DNA of 64,000 nucleotides from Agromyces sp. H17E-10 (GCF_022919715.1 NZ_CP095042.1:4186164-4250163), one strand, 5' to 3'. Numbered from the stretch's first letter, positions 10,369 to 20,504 are shown. The notes: generated from the sequence alone by a model not told the origin. A program made the numbers and translations.

Positions 10369-10452
10369 CGTCGCCGCGCCGCCCGGACGGGCCGGCTCGG
10401 GGCAGGATGTACGCCGGTCCGCGGCATCCCCGGCTGTGGAGGAGAAGTCGCC

Positions 10453-10458
10453 TAGACT
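10453..10458 (+). promoter_or_regulatory. -10 box for leaderless lipB
   Basis: TAGACT followed by GGCCGA and the lipB ATG at 10465. There is no Shine-Dalgarno sequence in the six-base gap. Confidence 0.55.
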
Positions 10459-10464
10459 GGCCGA

Positions 10465-11106
10465 ATGCTCGACATCGTCGTCACGGGGCTAAGCGCCAAC
10501 TCCGTGCCGTACATCGAGGGTCTCGACCTTCAGCGCGCCGTCCATCGCGCGGTCGTCGCGGGCGAACGCCCCGACACCGTCCTCCTCCTGGAGCACCCCT
10601 CCGTCTACACCGCCGGGAAGCGAACGTCTCCCGACGAGCGGCCGACCGACGGCACACCCGTCATCGACGTCGACCGCGGCGGCAAGATCACCTGGCATGG
10701 CCCCGGCCAGCTCGTGGGGTATCCGATCCTGCATCTCGCCGAGCCGATCGACGTGGTCGGCTACGTGCGCCGGCTCGAAGGCGTGCTCATCGACGTCCTG
10801 CGAGCGCTCGGCGTCGACGGCCGCCGCGTCGACGGGCGCTCGGGAGTCTGGGTCGGCTCCCCCGGCCTCGAGAACAAGATCGCGGCCATCGGCATCCGCG
10901 TCGCCGACGGCGTCACGATGCACGGCTTCGCCCTCAACTGCTCGAACTCGCTCGAGCCGTACGAGCGCATCGTCGCCTGCGGCATCCGCGATGCCGGGGT
11001 GACGACGATCACGCGCGAACTCGGCCGCACGGTGATGCCGAGCGACCTCGTCGACGCCGTCGGCACCCGTCTGCGAGTCGAGTTCGAGCAGGCGATCGCC
11101 GCATGA
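10465..11106 (+). CDS. lipB: Octanoyl-[acyl-carrier-protein]:protein N-octanoyltransferase LipB
   Basis: Transfers octanoate from acyl carrier protein to the lipoyl domains of E2 and related proteins, the first step of endogenous lipoate synthesis. The 213-residue protein shows the signature [18 protein letters not shown], the catalytic Lys in ENKIAAIGI and the catalytic Cys in RIVACGI. Its stop overlaps the lipA start as ATGA. Its substrate protein, the E2 encoded by sucB, is 2 kb upstream. Confidence 0.96.
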   Translation: MLDIVVTGLSANSVPYIEGLDLQRAVHRAVVAGERPDTVLLLEHPSVYTAGKRTSPDERPTDGTPVIDVDRGGKITWHGPGQLVGYPILHLAEPIDVVGYVRRLEGVLIDVLRALGVDGRRVDGRSGVWVGSPGLENKIAAIGIRVADGVTMHGFALNCSNSLEPYERIVACGIRDAGVTTITRELGRTVMPSDLVDAVGTRLRVEFEQAIAA

Positions 11107-12092
11107 CCACCGCACCCGAGGGGCGCAGGATGCTGCGCCTCGAAGTCCGCAATGCCCAGACGCCCATCGAACGCAAGCCCGAGTGGATCAAGACCAGGGC
11201 GAAGATGGGGCCCGAGTACCGCGCCCTGCAGTCGCTCGTCAAGAGCGAAGACCTGCACACGGTCTGCCAGGAGGCCGGCTGCCCGAACATCTACGAGTGC
11301 TGGGAGGATCGCGAGGCGACCTTCCTGATCGGCGGCTCGCAGTGCACCAGGCGGTGCGACTTCTGCCAGATCGACACCGGCAAGCCCGCCGAGTTCGACG
11401 CCGACGAGCCGCGCCGCGTCGGCGAGTCGGTCGTGCGCATGCAGTTGCGCTACTCGACCGTCACCGGCGTCGCCCGCGACGACCTGCCCGACGGCGGTGC
11501 GTGGCTCTACGCCGAGACGATCCGCGAGATCCACCGCCAGTCCCCCGGCACCGGAGTCGAGATCCTCGTTCCCGACTTCAACGGCGAGCCCGACCTCCTG
11601 CAGCAGGTCTTCGACGCCCGGCCCGAGGTCTTCGCGCACAACGTCGAGACGGTGCCGCGCATCTTCAAGCGCATCCGCCCCGCCTTCCGCTACGAGCGCT
11701 CGCTCGACGTCATCACGCAGGGCCGAGATGCCGGCCTCATCACGAAGTCGAACCTGATCCTCGGCATGGGCGAGGAACGGGCGGAGATCTCGCAGGCGCT
11801 GCGCGACCTGCACGACGCGGGCACCGACATCATCACCGTCACGCAGTACCTGCGTCCGAGCCCCCGCCACCTGCCGGTGGCGCGGTGGGTGCGCCCCGAG
11901 GAGTTCGTCGAGATCAAGGCGGAGGCCGAGGAGATCGGTTTCCTCGGCGTCCTCGCCGGTCCGCTCGTCCGCTCCTCGTACCGCGCCGGGCGTCTCTGGG
12001 CGCAGTCGATGCAGGCGAAGGGCCGCGAGCTTCCCCCCGAACTGGCGCACCTGGCAGACGCATCGCTCGGCTTCGCACAGGCGGTCGGCTGA
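11103..12092 (+). CDS. lipA: Lipoyl synthase LipA (radical SAM)
   Basis: Radical SAM enzyme that inserts two sulfurs into the octanoyl group made by LipB. Both iron-sulfur cluster motifs are intact: the auxiliary cluster cysteines in [13 protein letters not shown] and the SAM cluster CTRRCDFC (Cx3Cx2C). The C-terminal RSSYRA motif, whose Ser ligates the auxiliary cluster, is present as VRSSYRAG. The start at 11103 is set by the ATGA overlap with lipB; the frame stays open far upstream without coding character. The length of 329 residues is normal. Confidence 0.97.
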   Translation: MTTAPEGRRMLRLEVRNAQTPIERKPEWIKTRAKMGPEYRALQSLVKSEDLHTVCQEAGCPNIYECWEDREATFLIGGSQCTRRCDFCQIDTGKPAEFDADEPRRVGESVVRMQLRYSTVTGVARDDLPDGGAWLYAETIREIHRQSPGTGVEILVPDFNGEPDLLQQVFDARPEVFAHNVETVPRIFKRIRPAFRYERSLDVITQGRDAGLITKSNLILGMGEERAEISQALRDLHDAGTDIITVTQYLRPSPRHLPVARWVRPEEFVEIKAEAEEIGFLGVLAGPLVRSSYRAGRLWAQSMQAKGRELPPELAHLADASLGFAQAVG

Positions 12093-12176
12093 CCGCCACC
12101 GGGAGGGGCTTCCGGCGACGCGCCCCGGGGTCGTTCGGCCGTGCTCGACGCGGTCCGAGCGACCCCCGCGCGCCGG

Positions 12177-12182
12177 TATCCT
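12177..12182 (+). promoter_or_regulatory. -10 box for leaderless DUF4191 gene
   Basis: TATCCT followed by seven bases and the ATG at 12190, so the transcript begins at or one base before the start codon. Confidence 0.5.
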
Positions 12183-12189
12183 AGAGACC

Positions 12190-12903
12190 ATGGCACGCAC
12201 GAAGGACGCATCGAAGGCTCAGAAGGAGCCGGGCCGGCTCAAGCAGATGTGGCAGGTCTTCCAGATGACCCGCCGCTACGACCCGACCGCTCAGTGGCTG
12301 ATGCTCCTCGCGTTCCTCGTGCCCGTGCTCGCGGGCCTCGCGCTCGCGCTGTGGCTCAGCGAGGGCAACGGCTTCACGATCGCTCTGTGGATCGTTGCGG
12401 GCGTGCTCGCCGGCCTCCTGCTCGCCCTCGTGATCCTCGGCCGTCGTGCCGAACGTGCCGCCTACGCGCAGATCGACGGCCAGCCCGGCGCGGTCGGCGC
12501 CGTGCTCCGCAGCGGACTCCGTGGTGCGTGGGTCGGCAACGAGATGCCCGTCGCCGTCAACGGCAAGACGCAGGACGCGGTCTACCGGGCCGTCGGCCGC
12601 GGCGGCGTCGCCCTCATCAGCGAGGGCCCCGCCTCTCGCACGAAGCGGATGCTGGACGACGAGCAGCGCAAGGTCGCCCGCGTGCTTCCCAACGTGCCCA
12701 TCACCCTGATCTCGGTCGGCCACGACGAGGGCTCGATCGAGCTCTACAAGCTTCCTGCGACCCTGCGCAAGACCAAGAAGGCCCTCACCAAGCCCGAGGT
12801 GCTCGCGGTCACGAACCGCCTGAACTCGCTGCAGACCGCGCTGCCGATCCCGAAGGGCATCGACCCGATGAAGGTCCGCCCGCAGCGCGGCAAGATGCGC
12901 TGA
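12190..12903 (+). CDS. DUF4191 family membrane protein
   Basis: A 237-residue integral membrane protein of the actinobacterial DUF4191 family, function unknown. The N-terminus is basic and Lys-rich, two transmembrane helices lie at about 36-56 and 63-83, and the remaining 150 residues are a cytoplasmic domain rich in basic residues, ending RPQRGKMR. In many Actinobacteria this gene sits next to lipA and glnA, as here. It is alone on its transcript, with a leaderless-type promoter. Confidence 0.85.
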   Translation: MARTKDASKAQKEPGRLKQMWQVFQMTRRYDPTAQWLMLLAFLVPVLAGLALALWLSEGNGFTIALWIVAGVLAGLLLALVILGRRAERAAYAQIDGQPGAVGAVLRSGLRGAWVGNEMPVAVNGKTQDAVYRAVGRGGVALISEGPASRTKRMLDDEQRKVARVLPNVPITLISVGHDEGSIELYKLPATLRKTKKALTKPEVLAVTNRLNSLQTALPIPKGIDPMKVRPQRGKMR

Positions 12904-12963
12904 GCGCATCCGTCGACCACGCGGCATCCGTCATCGAGGCGGGTGCCGCTTCGTCGTTCAGGC

Positions 12964-12982
12964 GGCATCCCGGTCGGATGCC
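12964..12982. terminator. Small hairpin between convergent genes
   Basis: GGCATCC and GGATGCC separated by five bases, between the stops of the DUF4191 and RDD genes. A weak bidirectional terminator is possible. The arms are the recurrent GGATGCC motif of this genome. Confidence 0.3.
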
Positions 12983-12991
12983 CCGCAGCCG

Positions 12992-13426
12992 TCAGGCGCG
13001 GATGAGGACCGTGCCCGCGACCTTGTCGTGGAAGCCGCGCTGGTCGGAGTCCCACACGAGTGCGGGAACGACGATGAGGAGCAGCGCCGTGCGCACGACG
13101 GGCCGCCAGAGACCGATCCACCCGCCCTCGAGCGGCACGACGTGCATGCCGAGCAGGCGGTGGCCGATGCTGCCGCCGATCGTGGGGATGAACACCACCT
13201 GGAGCACGGCGAACACGAGGGGCACGACCCACGTGTAGGCGACCGACTCGTACGGCGTGAACAGCAGCGAGATGAGCATCGCGCTCGCCCAGTCGATGCA
13301 GATCGCGGCGATGCGCCGGCCGGCCCGGCCGACCGATCCGCGTCCGTGGTCGGGGAGTCCGAGTCGTTCGCCGGGCCACCGGCTCGGTTCGAGGTCTCCG
13401 AATGTCTGGGGCTTCGCGTCGGGCAC
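12992..13426 (-). CDS. RDD family membrane protein
   Basis: A 144-residue protein with the RDD domain: GRRIAAICIDWASA at the first helix, then GGSIGHRLLGMHVV and a last helix ending in FHDKVAGTVLI. Three to four membrane helices are predicted. The role is unknown; RDD proteins have been linked to ion transport or membrane quality functions. GTG at 13426 is taken as the start because TAGACT lies six bases before it, the leaderless arrangement seen repeatedly in this window. It is divergent from glnA and its promoter faces the GlnR-type operator. Confidence 0.85.
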   Translation of the reverse strand: MPDAKPQTFGDLEPSRWPGERLGLPDHGRGSVGRAGRRIAAICIDWASAMLISLLFTPYESVAYTWVVPLVFAVLQVVFIPTIGGSIGHRLLGMHVVPLEGGWIGLWRPVVRTALLLIVVPALVWDSDQRGFHDKVAGTVLIRA

Positions 13427-13432
13427 CCGACG

Positions 13433-13438
13433 AGTCTA
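13433..13438 (-). promoter_or_regulatory. -10 box for leaderless RDD gene
   Basis: TAGACT followed by six bases and the GTG at 13426. The glnA operator begins 17 bases upstream of this box, so a regulator bound there could also touch this promoter. Confidence 0.5.
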
Positions 13439-13454
13439 CCGATCGTGCATGGGC

Positions 13455-13492
13455 GTAACATGGCCGAAACATTCCGGTCACGGTCGGGAAAC
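13455..13492 (+). promoter_or_regulatory. Tandem GlnR-type operator upstream of glnA
   Basis: The sequence reads GTAAC-N6-GAAAC-N6-GTCAC-N6-GAAAC with exact six-base spacers. This matches in full the published a-site/b-site consensus for the nitrogen regulator GlnR of Streptomyces (gTnAc-n6-GaAAc-n6, twice). It lies just upstream of, and partly in the -35 area of, the predicted glnA promoter, the position expected for GlnR control by nitrogen supply. Confidence 0.8.
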
Positions 13493-13502
13493 GGCGCCCG
13501 GA

Positions 13503-13508
13503 TAGCGT
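13503..13508 (+). promoter_or_regulatory. -10 box of glnA
   Basis: TAGCGT about 11 bases after the GlnR-type operator. It gives a leader of roughly 50 bases with a CTGGAG ribosome site before the ATG at 13564. Confidence 0.5.
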
Positions 13509-13563
13509 CGCCGTTGGCTGTGCAAGTCCATCTGTTCGACCCCGCCCCCTGGAGATCCGTCAC

Positions 13564-14988
13564 ATGTTCAGTGATTCGTCCGAAGTGCTCAAGTTCATCA
13601 AGGAGACGGAGGTCAAGTTCCTCGACATCCGTTTCACCGATCTCCCGGGCGTGCAGCAGCACTTCAACATCCCGGCGTCGACCGTCGACGAGGAGTTCTT
13701 CACCGTCGGCCAGCTGTTCGACGGCTCCTCCATCCGCGGCTTCGCGTCGATCCACGAGTCCGACATGCAGCTCATCCCCGACGTGTCGACCGCCTACATC
13801 GACCCGTTCCGCGCCGAGCGCACGCTCATCATGGTCTTCGACATCTACAACCCGCGCAACGGCGAGATCTACTCGAAGGACCCGCGCCAGGTCGCGAAGA
13901 AGGCCGAGAAGTACCTCGCGTCGACGGGCATCGCCGACACGGCTTACTTCGCCCCCGAGGCCGAGTTCTACATCTTCGACGACGTGCGCTACGAGGTGAA
14001 CCAGCACTCGAGCTTCTACACGGTCGACTCCGAGGAGGGTGCGTGGAACACCGGCCGCGCCGAGGAGGGCGGCAACCTCGGCAACAAGACCCCCTACAAG
14101 GGCGGCTACTTCCCGGTCTCCCCCGTCGACAAGCAGGCCGACCTGCGCGACGACATCTCGCTCAAGCTCATCGACGCGGGCCTCCACCTCGAGCGCGCGC
14201 ACCACGAGGTGGGCTCGGGCGGCCAGGCGGAGATCAACTACCGCTTCGACACGATGGTCTCCGCCGCCGACGACATCCTGAAGTTCAAGTACATCGTCAA
14301 GAACACCGCCGAGCAGTGGGGCAAGACGGCGACCTTCATGCCGAAGCCGCTGTTCGGCGACAACGGCTCGGGCATGCACACGCACCAGTCGCTCTGGAAC
14401 GACGGCAAGCCGCTGTTCTACGACGAGGCGGGCTACGGCGGCCTCAGCGACGTCGCGCGCTGGTACATCGGCGGCCTGCTCAAGCACGCCCCCGCGGTGC
14501 TCGCCTTCACGAACCCGAGCGTGAACTCGTTCCGCCGCCTCGTGCCCGGCTTCGAGGCGCCCGTGAACCTCGTGTACTCGGCGGGCAACCGCTCGGCGTG
14601 CATCCGCATCCCGATCACGGGCACCAACCCGAAGGCGAAGCGCATCGAGTTCCGCGTTCCCGACGGCGCGTCGAACCCGTACCTCGCGTTCGCCGCGCAG
14701 CTCATGGCGGGCCTCGACGGCATCAAGAACCGGATCGAGCCGCACGAGCCGGTCGACAAGGACCTCTACGAGCTGCCGCCCGAGGAGGCCAAGGCGATCC
14801 CGCAGCTGCCGGCGTCGCTCGACGCCGCCCTCGACGCACTCGAGGCCGACCACGACTTCCTCCTCGAGGGCGGCGTGTTCACCAAGGAGCTCATCGAGAC
14901 CTGGATCGACTACAAGCGCGAGCGCGAGCTCAAGCCGCTCGCCCAGCGCCCGCACCCGTTCGAGTTCGAGCTGTACTACGGCGTCTGA
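13564..14988 (+). CDS. glnA: Glutamine synthetase type I (adenylylated form)
   Basis: Main ammonium-assimilating enzyme, making glutamine from glutamate, ammonia and ATP as a dodecamer. The 474 residues carry [15 protein letters not shown], the metal-binding [21 protein letters not shown], the ATP and glutamate site NRSACIRIP, and the regulatory loop [10 protein letters not shown] whose Tyr is the adenylylation site. This places it in the GSI-beta group controlled by GlnE, which is encoded 150 bases downstream on the opposite strand. A full GlnR-type operator precedes it and a strong hairpin follows. Confidence 0.97.
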   Translation: MFSDSSEVLKFIKETEVKFLDIRFTDLPGVQQHFNIPASTVDEEFFTVGQLFDGSSIRGFASIHESDMQLIPDVSTAYIDPFRAERTLIMVFDIYNPRNGEIYSKDPRQVAKKAEKYLASTGIADTAYFAPEAEFYIFDDVRYEVNQHSSFYTVDSEEGAWNTGRAEEGGNLGNKTPYKGGYFPVSPVDKQADLRDDISLKLIDAGLHLERAHHEVGSGGQAEINYRFDTMVSAADDILKFKYIVKNTAEQWGKTATFMPKPLFGDNGSGMHTHQSLWNDGKPLFYDEAGYGGLSDVARWYIGGLLKHAPAVLAFTNPSVNSFRRLVPGFEAPVNLVYSAGNRSACIRIPITGTNPKAKRIEFRVPDGASNPYLAFAAQLMAGLDGIKNRIEPHEPVDKDLYELPPEEAKAIPQLPASLDAALDALEADHDFLLEGGVFTKELIETWIDYKRERELKPLAQRPHPFEFELYYGV

Positions 14989-15016
14989 CCGTCCCCCTGC
15001 AGCCCCTGCTGCGCTC

Positions 15017-15050
15017 GAAGGGCCGTCCCGCACACGCGGGGCGGCCCTTC
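15017..15050 (+). terminator. Terminator after glnA
   Basis: A 15-bp stem (GAAGGGCCGTCCCGC against GCGGGGCGGCCCTTC, one G-U pair) with an ACAC loop, 29 bases after the glnA stop. No U tract follows, as is common in high-GC Actinobacteria. Confidence 0.75.
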
Positions 15051-15125
15051 GGGCGTACTCGGCCGAGCACGGGTCGGATGCCCCGTGGTGACCGGTCGCG
15101 CGAGCGCGGCGACGGGCGGGAGGGG

Positions 15126-18100
15126 TCAGACGGTGGGCTCGCGCTTGGGCTCGAGCCCGTAGAAGCCCCGCTCGAACACGGCGCGGGCGCGCCGCGTGAG
15201 CTGGAGGTAGTCGTGCTCGAGCTGCGTCGCCGACCCCGGCGGGTACCCCATGATGCGGGCCACGCCCTCGAGCTGCGAGCGCTCGACGGGCAGCACGTCG
15301 GTCGTCTTGTCGAGCCACAACGTGAGCGCCGACCGGGCGCGTGAGGCGAAGATCCAGGCCGAGCGCAGCGTCTCGGCGTCGTCGGCGGCGATGAGTCGGG
15401 CGTCGGCCGCGGCATCCAGGGCCTCGAGGGTCGAGGTGGTGCGGAGCGCCGGCAGGTCTGCGCCGTGCTGGAGCTGCACGAGCTGGACGAACCACTCGAC
15501 GTCGGAGATCGATCCGCGCCCGAGCTTGAGGTGGCGCGTGGGGTCGGCGCCCTGCGGCAGCCGCTCGTTCTCGACCCTGGCCTTGATGCGCTTGACCTCA
15601 CGCACCTCCTGCTCGGTGATCTCGGCCGGGTATCGCACCGTGTCGGCGAGCTCGGTGAACTCGGCCACGAGCCCGGGGTCACCGGCGACGCCCCGCGCAC
15701 GGAGCAGCGCCTGCGCCTCCCACGTCAGCGACCACCGCGAGTAGTAGGCGCGATACGCATCGAGCGATCGGGCGACGACGCCGTTGCGTCCTTCGGGGCG
15801 GAGATCGGCGTCGAGCTCGAACGGGAGTCGCGCGTCCTCCGAGAGCCGGACGAGGTCGCCGACGATCCGGAGCGCGCGGGTGTGTGCGGCGTCGGGCTCG
15901 GCGCCCAGCGCACGGTACACGTAGATGATGTCGGCGTCCGAGCCGATGCCGAGCTCGCGCCCCCCGAACCTCCCCATGCCGATCACCGCGAACTCGATGC
16001 CGTCGGGCTCGTCGCCGCGGATCGCCGACACGAGGGCGGCGATGTGGTTCTCGGTCAGGTCGCTGAGACCGTGGCCGAGTTCCTCGACCGTGGTCACGTC
16101 GAGGATGCCCGCCAGGGCGAGTCGCAGCATCTCGCGCCGACGGACGGCACGGAAGATCTTCGCGGCGTCGTCGGCCTCGCCGTGCCGTTTCAGCACGGCC
16201 CGCGTCTCGTCCTGCAGGGCGGCGAGCGACCGTGGGCGCAGTTCGTCGAGATCCTCGAGCCAGGCGACGGCTTCGGGGGTGCGCTCGAGCAGTTCGGCGG
16301 CGTAGCGCGAACCCGACAGCACCCGGGTCAGCCGCAGCGCCGCGTCGGACGAGTCGCGCAGGAGACGGAGGTACCAGTGCGTCGTGCCGAGCGTGTCGCT
16401 CAGGCGCCGGAACGAGAGCAGGCCGAAGTCGGGATCGGTGCCCTCGGCGAACCACGAGATCAGCACCGGCATGAGGTGACGCTGGATCGCCGCCCGGCGC
16501 GAGAGGCCCGACGTGAGCGCCGCGATGTGCGCGAGCGCACCGCGCGGGTCGCGGAACCCGATCGCCGCGAGGCGCGCCTCGGCCTGCGCGCTCGTGAGCT
16601 CGAGACCCGAAGCCGGCAACGCCGCGACCGCCGACAGCAGCGGCCGGTAGAAGAGCCGCTGATGGAGACCTCGCACGCGCTGGCGCGTCGACTGCCAGAC
16701 CTTCGTGAGCTCCGCGGCGTCGCGGCCCAGCCCCGACGCCCTCGCGAGCACGCGCAGCCGATCGCCGTCGCGCGGCATCAGGTGCGTGCGGCGAAGACGC
16801 TCGAGCTGCAGCCGGTGCTCGAGCACACGCAGCACCCGGTAGTCGCGCGCGAACTCCCCCGCCTCCTCGCGGCCGACGTAGCCTGCATCGGCCAGGGCGT
16901 CCAGTGCGGCCAGCGTGCCGCCCTGCCGGATCGAGTCGTCGTTCGCACCGTGCACGAGCTGCAGCAGTTGCACCGTGAACTCGATGTCGCGGAGTCCGCC
17001 CGGGCCGAGCTTCAGCTGCACGTCGACCTCGTCGGCGGGGATGTGCTCGGTGACCCGCTCCCGCATGCGCTGCACCGACTCGACGAAGCCCTCGCGGCTC
17101 GAGCTCGACCAGACCATGGGAGCGACGCCCGCGGCGTATCGAGCGCCGAGCTCGCGGTCGCCGGCCAGCGGCCGAGCCTTCAGGAGCGCCTGGAACTCCC
17201 AGCTCTTCGCCCACCGCTCGTAGTACTGCAGGTGCGAGTCGAGCGTCCGCACGAGCGCACCGTCCTTGCCCTCGGGGCGCAGGTTGGGGTCGACCTCCCA
17301 GAGCGGCGGCTCGATGCCGGGCTCGTGGATGAGCCGCATCGCGACCATCGCGAGGCGGGTCGCGATCTCGACGGCGCGCGGCGTCGGCGTCGTCTCGTCG
17401 TCGGCCGACTCCCCGACGAAGATGACGTCGACGTCGCTCACGTAGTTGAGCTCGCGCGCGCCGGCCTTGCCCATGCCGATGACGGCGAGCCTCGTCGCGG
17501 CCACCTCGGCGGCCGGGTACCGGCCGGGTGCGGCGGGGCCGCCGTCGGCTCGGGCAACGAGGCGCCGCGCCCCTGCCAGCGCGGCGTCGAGCGCGGCGCC
17601 CGCCAGATCGGCGAGCCCCGCAGACACCACGTCGACGACGTCGACGGGATCGAGTCGCGTGAGGTCGTAGACGGCGATGCCCACGAGCAGGCGACGATAT
17701 CGAATCCGGAGCGCCGATGCCACGGCGTCGTCGACGGCCTCGGCGGGCAGGTCGTCGACGGCACCGACGAGAAGGGCCCGCGCCTCCTCGGCGGTGGGCG
17801 GCGGTGCCGGCACCGCGTGCAGCAGGGCGATCTCGGTGGGATGCCGCTGCAGGAACTCGGCCAGACCGCGAGACGCGCCGACGAGGCGTGCGAGACGCTC
17901 GGCCGCGGCCGGTTCGGCGAGCACCGCGGTGACCTCGGCGGGCGCGCGCTCGTGCAGCCGGCCGAGCTCGATCAGTGCCGAGTCGGGGTCGGCGGCCGCG
18001 CCCAGCGCCGCGAGCAGGTCCTCGCCGTCGACACCGGTCGCGACCGTGAGCTGTTCGAGCACGGTCGATGCCCGGCCGAGATCGTCGAAGCCGGCGCGTG

Positions 18101-18134
18101 CGAGTCGGCCGAGGGTCGGCGCCTGTCGAGACAT
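15126..18134 (-). CDS. glnE: Bifunctional glutamine synthetase adenylyltransferase/deadenylylase
   Basis: Switches GlnA off by adding AMP to its regulatory Tyr and on again by removing it. The 1002-residue protein has two nucleotidyltransferase domains. The N-terminal one contains GMGKAGARELNYVSDVD and the C-terminal one GMGRFGGRELGIGSDADIIYV, both with the GS/GA-x-DxD type metal site, separated by helical regulatory segments. The frame is open 76 codons further upstream inside glnA2; the ATG at 18134 is preferred because it follows the glnA2 stop by eight bases and gives the usual length. It is co-transcribed with glnA2 and convergent with glnA. Confidence 0.94.
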   Translation of the reverse strand: MSRQAPTLGRLARAGFDDLGRASTVLEQLTVATGVDGEDLLAALGAAADPDSALIELGRLHERAPAEVTAVLAEPAAAERLARLVGASRGLAEFLQRHPTEIALLHAVPAPPPTAEEARALLVGAVDDLPAEAVDDAVASALRIRYRRLLVGIAVYDLTRLDPVDVVDVVSAGLADLAGAALDAALAGARRLVARADGGPAAPGRYPAAEVAATRLAVIGMGKAGARELNYVSDVDVIFVGESADDETTPTPRAVEIATRLAMVAMRLIHEPGIEPPLWEVDPNLRPEGKDGALVRTLDSHLQYYERWAKSWEFQALLKARPLAGDRELGARYAAGVAPMVWSSSSREGFVESVQRMRERVTEHIPADEVDVQLKLGPGGLRDIEFTVQLLQLVHGANDDSIRQGGTLAALDALADAGYVGREEAGEFARDYRVLRVLEHRLQLERLRRTHLMPRDGDRLRVLARASGLGRDAAELTKVWQSTRQRVRGLHQRLFYRPLLSAVAALPASGLELTSAQAEARLAAIGFRDPRGALAHIAALTSGLSRRAAIQRHLMPVLISWFAEGTDPDFGLLSFRRLSDTLGTTHWYLRLLRDSSDAALRLTRVLSGSRYAAELLERTPEAVAWLEDLDELRPRSLAALQDETRAVLKRHGEADDAAKIFRAVRRREMLRLALAGILDVTTVEELGHGLSDLTENHIAALVSAIRGDEPDGIEFAVIGMGRFGGRELGIGSDADIIYVYRALGAEPDAAHTRALRIVGDLVRLSEDARLPFELDADLRPEGRNGVVARSLDAYRAYYSRWSLTWEAQALLRARGVAGDPGLVAEFTELADTVRYPAEITEQEVREVKRIKARVENERLPQGADPTRHLKLGRGSISDVEWFVQLVQLQHGADLPALRTTSTLEALDAAADARLIAADDAETLRSAWIFASRARSALTLWLDKTTDVLPVERSQLEGVARIMGYPPGSATQLEHDYLQLTRRARAVFERGFYGLEPKREPTV

Positions 18135-18142
18135 CCGTGCGG

Positions 18143-19480
18143 TCAGAGGATCTCGAGGTTGCGGTGCAGCTCGAAGGGCGTGACCTGCGAGCGGTAGTCG
18201 CGCCATTCGCGGCGCTTGTTGGCGAGCACGTAGTTGTAGACCTGCTCGCCGAGCGTCTCGGCGACGAGCTCGGATCCCTCCATGTACTCGATCGCGTGGT
18301 CGAGGCTCGCGGGCAGCGGGTGGTAGCCGAGGGCACGTCGCTCGCTGTCGGTGAGCGCCCACACGTCGTCCTCCGCCTCGGGCGGAAGGTCGTAGCCCTC
18401 TTCGATGCCCTTCATGCCCGCGGCGAGCAGCAGCGAGAATGCGAGATACGGGTTCGCGGCCGAGTCGATCGCGCGGTACTCGACGCGGGCGCTCTGCCCC
18501 TTGTTCGGCTTGTACAGCGGCACGCGCACGAGGGCCGAACGGTTGTTGTGGCCCCAGCAGATGAAGCTCGGCGCCTCGTCGCCGCCCCAGAGCCGCTTGT
18601 ACGAGTTCACGAACTGGTTCGTCACGGCCGAGATCTCGTTGGCGTGCCGCAGGAGGCCGGCGATGAACTGGCGGCCGATCTTCGAAAGCTGGTACTGTGC
18701 GCCCGGCTCGTAGAAGGCGTTCGTGTCACCCTCGAAGAGCGACAGGTGCGTGTGCATGCCCGAGCCCGGGTACTGCGAGAACGGCTTCGGCATGAACGTC
18801 GCATAGACGCCCTGCTCGATCGCCACCTCTTTCACGACGGTGCGGAAGGTCATGATGTTGTCGGCCGTGGTGAGCGCGTCGGCGTACCGCAGGTCGATCT
18901 CGTTCTGGCCGGGCCCCGCCTCGTGGTGGCTGAATTCGACCGAGATGCCGAGGTCTTCGAGCATGCGAACCGAACGCCGGCGGAAGTCGTGCGCGGTGCC
19001 GCCCGGCACGTTGTCGAAGTAGCCGGCCGAGTCGACGGGGATCGGGCCCTCGTCGCCGAACTTCGACGAGCGCAGCAGGTAGAACTCGATCTCGGGGTGC
19101 GTGTAGAACGTGAACCCGCGGTCGGCGGCCCGCTCGAGCGTGCGCTTCAGCACGTTGCGGGGGTCGGCGACGGCCGGTTCGCCGTCGGGCGTCGTGATGT
19201 CGCAGAACATGCGCCCGGTCGGGTCGATGTCGCCGCGCCAGGGAAGCGTCTGGAAGGTCGACGGGTCGGGGAACGCCAGCAGGTCGGACTCGTACGTCCG
19301 GCTGAGCCCCTCGATCGCGGAGCCGTCGAAGCCGATGCCCTCGGTGAAGGCGCCCTCGACCTCGGCGGGCGCGATCGCGACCGACTTCAGGGTGCCGACG
19401 ACGTCGGTGAACCAGAGCCTGACGAACTTGACCCCTCGCTCCTCGATCGTGCGAAGAACGAAGTCGCGCTGCTTATCCAT
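18143..19480 (-). CDS. glnA2: Glutamine synthetase-like protein, type I (GlnA2-like)
   Basis: A 445-residue glutamine synthetase fold protein with GFDGSAIEG, the PEIEFYLL metal motif, [15 protein letters not shown] and NRSALVRVP, so the ATP site is intact. In the place of the adenylylation loop it has [10 protein letters not shown], with no Tyr, so it should not be controlled by the GlnE encoded immediately downstream. Such GlnA2 proteins are either GSI-alpha glutamine synthetases or, as reported for a Streptomyces homologue, gamma-glutamylpolyamine synthetases; sequence alone does not decide. The start ATG at 19480 follows a GAGAGGG ribosome site; a -10 box TACGCT lies about 25 bases upstream. 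Confidence 0.9.
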   Translation of the reverse strand: MDKQRDFVLRTIEERGVKFVRLWFTDVVGTLKSVAIAPAEVEGAFTEGIGFDGSAIEGLSRTYESDLLAFPDPSTFQTLPWRGDIDPTGRMFCDITTPDGEPAVADPRNVLKRTLERAADRGFTFYTHPEIEFYLLRSSKFGDEGPIPVDSAGYFDNVPGGTAHDFRRRSVRMLEDLGISVEFSHHEAGPGQNEIDLRYADALTTADNIMTFRTVVKEVAIEQGVYATFMPKPFSQYPGSGMHTHLSLFEGDTNAFYEPGAQYQLSKIGRQFIAGLLRHANEISAVTNQFVNSYKRLWGGDEAPSFICWGHNNRSALVRVPLYKPNKGQSARVEYRAIDSAANPYLAFSLLLAAGMKGIEEGYDLPPEAEDDVWALTDSERRALGYHPLPASLDHAIEYMEGSELVAETLGEQVYNYVLANKRREWRDYRSQVTPFELHRNLEIL

Positions 19481-19503
19481 CCACACCCTCTCTCGCGGTC
19501 TCC

Positions 19504-19509
19504 AGCGTA
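19504..19509 (-). promoter_or_regulatory. -10 box of the glnA2-glnE operon
   Basis: TACGCT on the minus strand, giving a leader of about 17-20 bases that includes the ribosome site. No GlnR-type operator is visible here, unlike at glnA. Confidence 0.4.
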
Positions 19510-19590
19510 CCGGTTCGACCCCGCCGGGCACGGCGCGGCGGCAGCATCCGGCGGGCACGACCGCGATGCCGCGTGTGCGAGGATGGCGAC

Positions 19591-20499
19591 ATGTCAGGCG
19601 AGCCCCAGACCTCAGCATCCGACGTCTCCCCCGCTGCCGGCGATGCCGCCGACGCGACGGTCGTGCAGAACCCCTACGGCGGTGCCGCGGCCGCCGGCGG
19701 GCCGAAGCGGGTGCGCACCCGTCACTTCCAGAACGCGAAGCGCGACGGCATCAAGATCACGGGTCTCACGAGCTACGACCAGCTCACGGCGCACATCTTC
19801 GACGAGGCGGGCATCGACTTCCTGCTCGTCGGCGACTCGGCGGGCAACAACGTGCTCGGGTACGAGACGACCCTGCCGGTCAAGGTCGACGACCTGATTC
19901 CGCTCACGCGCGCCGTCGCGGGTGCCGTCAAGCGCGCGTTCGTCATCGCCGACATGCCGTTCGGCTCGTACGAGAACGGCCCCGAGGAGGCCCTGCACAC
20001 CGCCGTGCGCTTCATGAAGGAGACGGGCGCCCACGCCGTGAAGCTCGAGGGCGGCGAACGCAGCGCCAAGCAGATCCGGCGCATCGTGCACGCCGGTATC
20101 CCCGTCATGGCGCACATCGGCTACACGCCGCAGAGCGAGCACGGCCTCGGCGGCCACGTCATCCAGGGGCGCGGCGAGGGACTCGACCAGCTCCTCGCGG
20201 ACGCGCGCGCCGTGCAGGAGGCGGGGGCGTTCGCCGTCGTGCTCGAGATGGTCCCCGCCGAAGCGGCCCGCCAGGTCACCGAGCTCCTCGACATCCCGAC
20301 CATCAGCGTCGGCGCGGGTCCGCACACCGACGGGCAACTGCTCGTCTGGACCGACTGGGCTGGCCTCACGACGGGACGCGTGCCGCGCTTCGTGAAGAAG
20401 TACGCCGACCTCGCGAGCGTGCTGAGCAACGCGGCGAACGCCTGGCGCGCCGACGTCGAGTCGGGGGCGTACCCGACGGCCGAGCACTCGTTCGAGTAG
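19591..20499 (+). CDS. panB: 3-methyl-2-oxobutanoate hydroxymethyltransferase (ketopantoate hydroxymethyltransferase)
   Basis: First committed step of pantothenate and coenzyme A synthesis: adds a hydroxymethyl group from methylene-tetrahydrofolate to 2-oxoisovalerate. The 302-residue protein carries [30 protein letters not shown] in two adjacent blocks (metal and substrate site), DMPFGSY, KLEGG and the catalytic Glu in VVLEMVP. The first 45 residues are a low-complexity Ala/Gly extension not needed for the fold. ATG at 19591 is preferred to the in-frame start six codons earlier because GAGGA lies at the right distance. Other pantothenate genes are not nearby. Confidence 0.95.
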   Translation: MSGEPQTSASDVSPAAGDAADATVVQNPYGGAAAAGGPKRVRTRHFQNAKRDGIKITGLTSYDQLTAHIFDEAGIDFLLVGDSAGNNVLGYETTLPVKVDDLIPLTRAVAGAVKRAFVIADMPFGSYENGPEEALHTAVRFMKETGAHAVKLEGGERSAKQIRRIVHAGIPVMAHIGYTPQSEHGLGGHVIQGRGEGLDQLLADARAVQEAGAFAVVLEMVPAEAARQVTELLDIPTISVGAGPHTDGQLLVWTDWAGLTTGRVPRFVKKYADLASVLSNAANAWRADVESGAYPTAEHSFE

Positions 20500-20504
20500 C
20501 CCGG

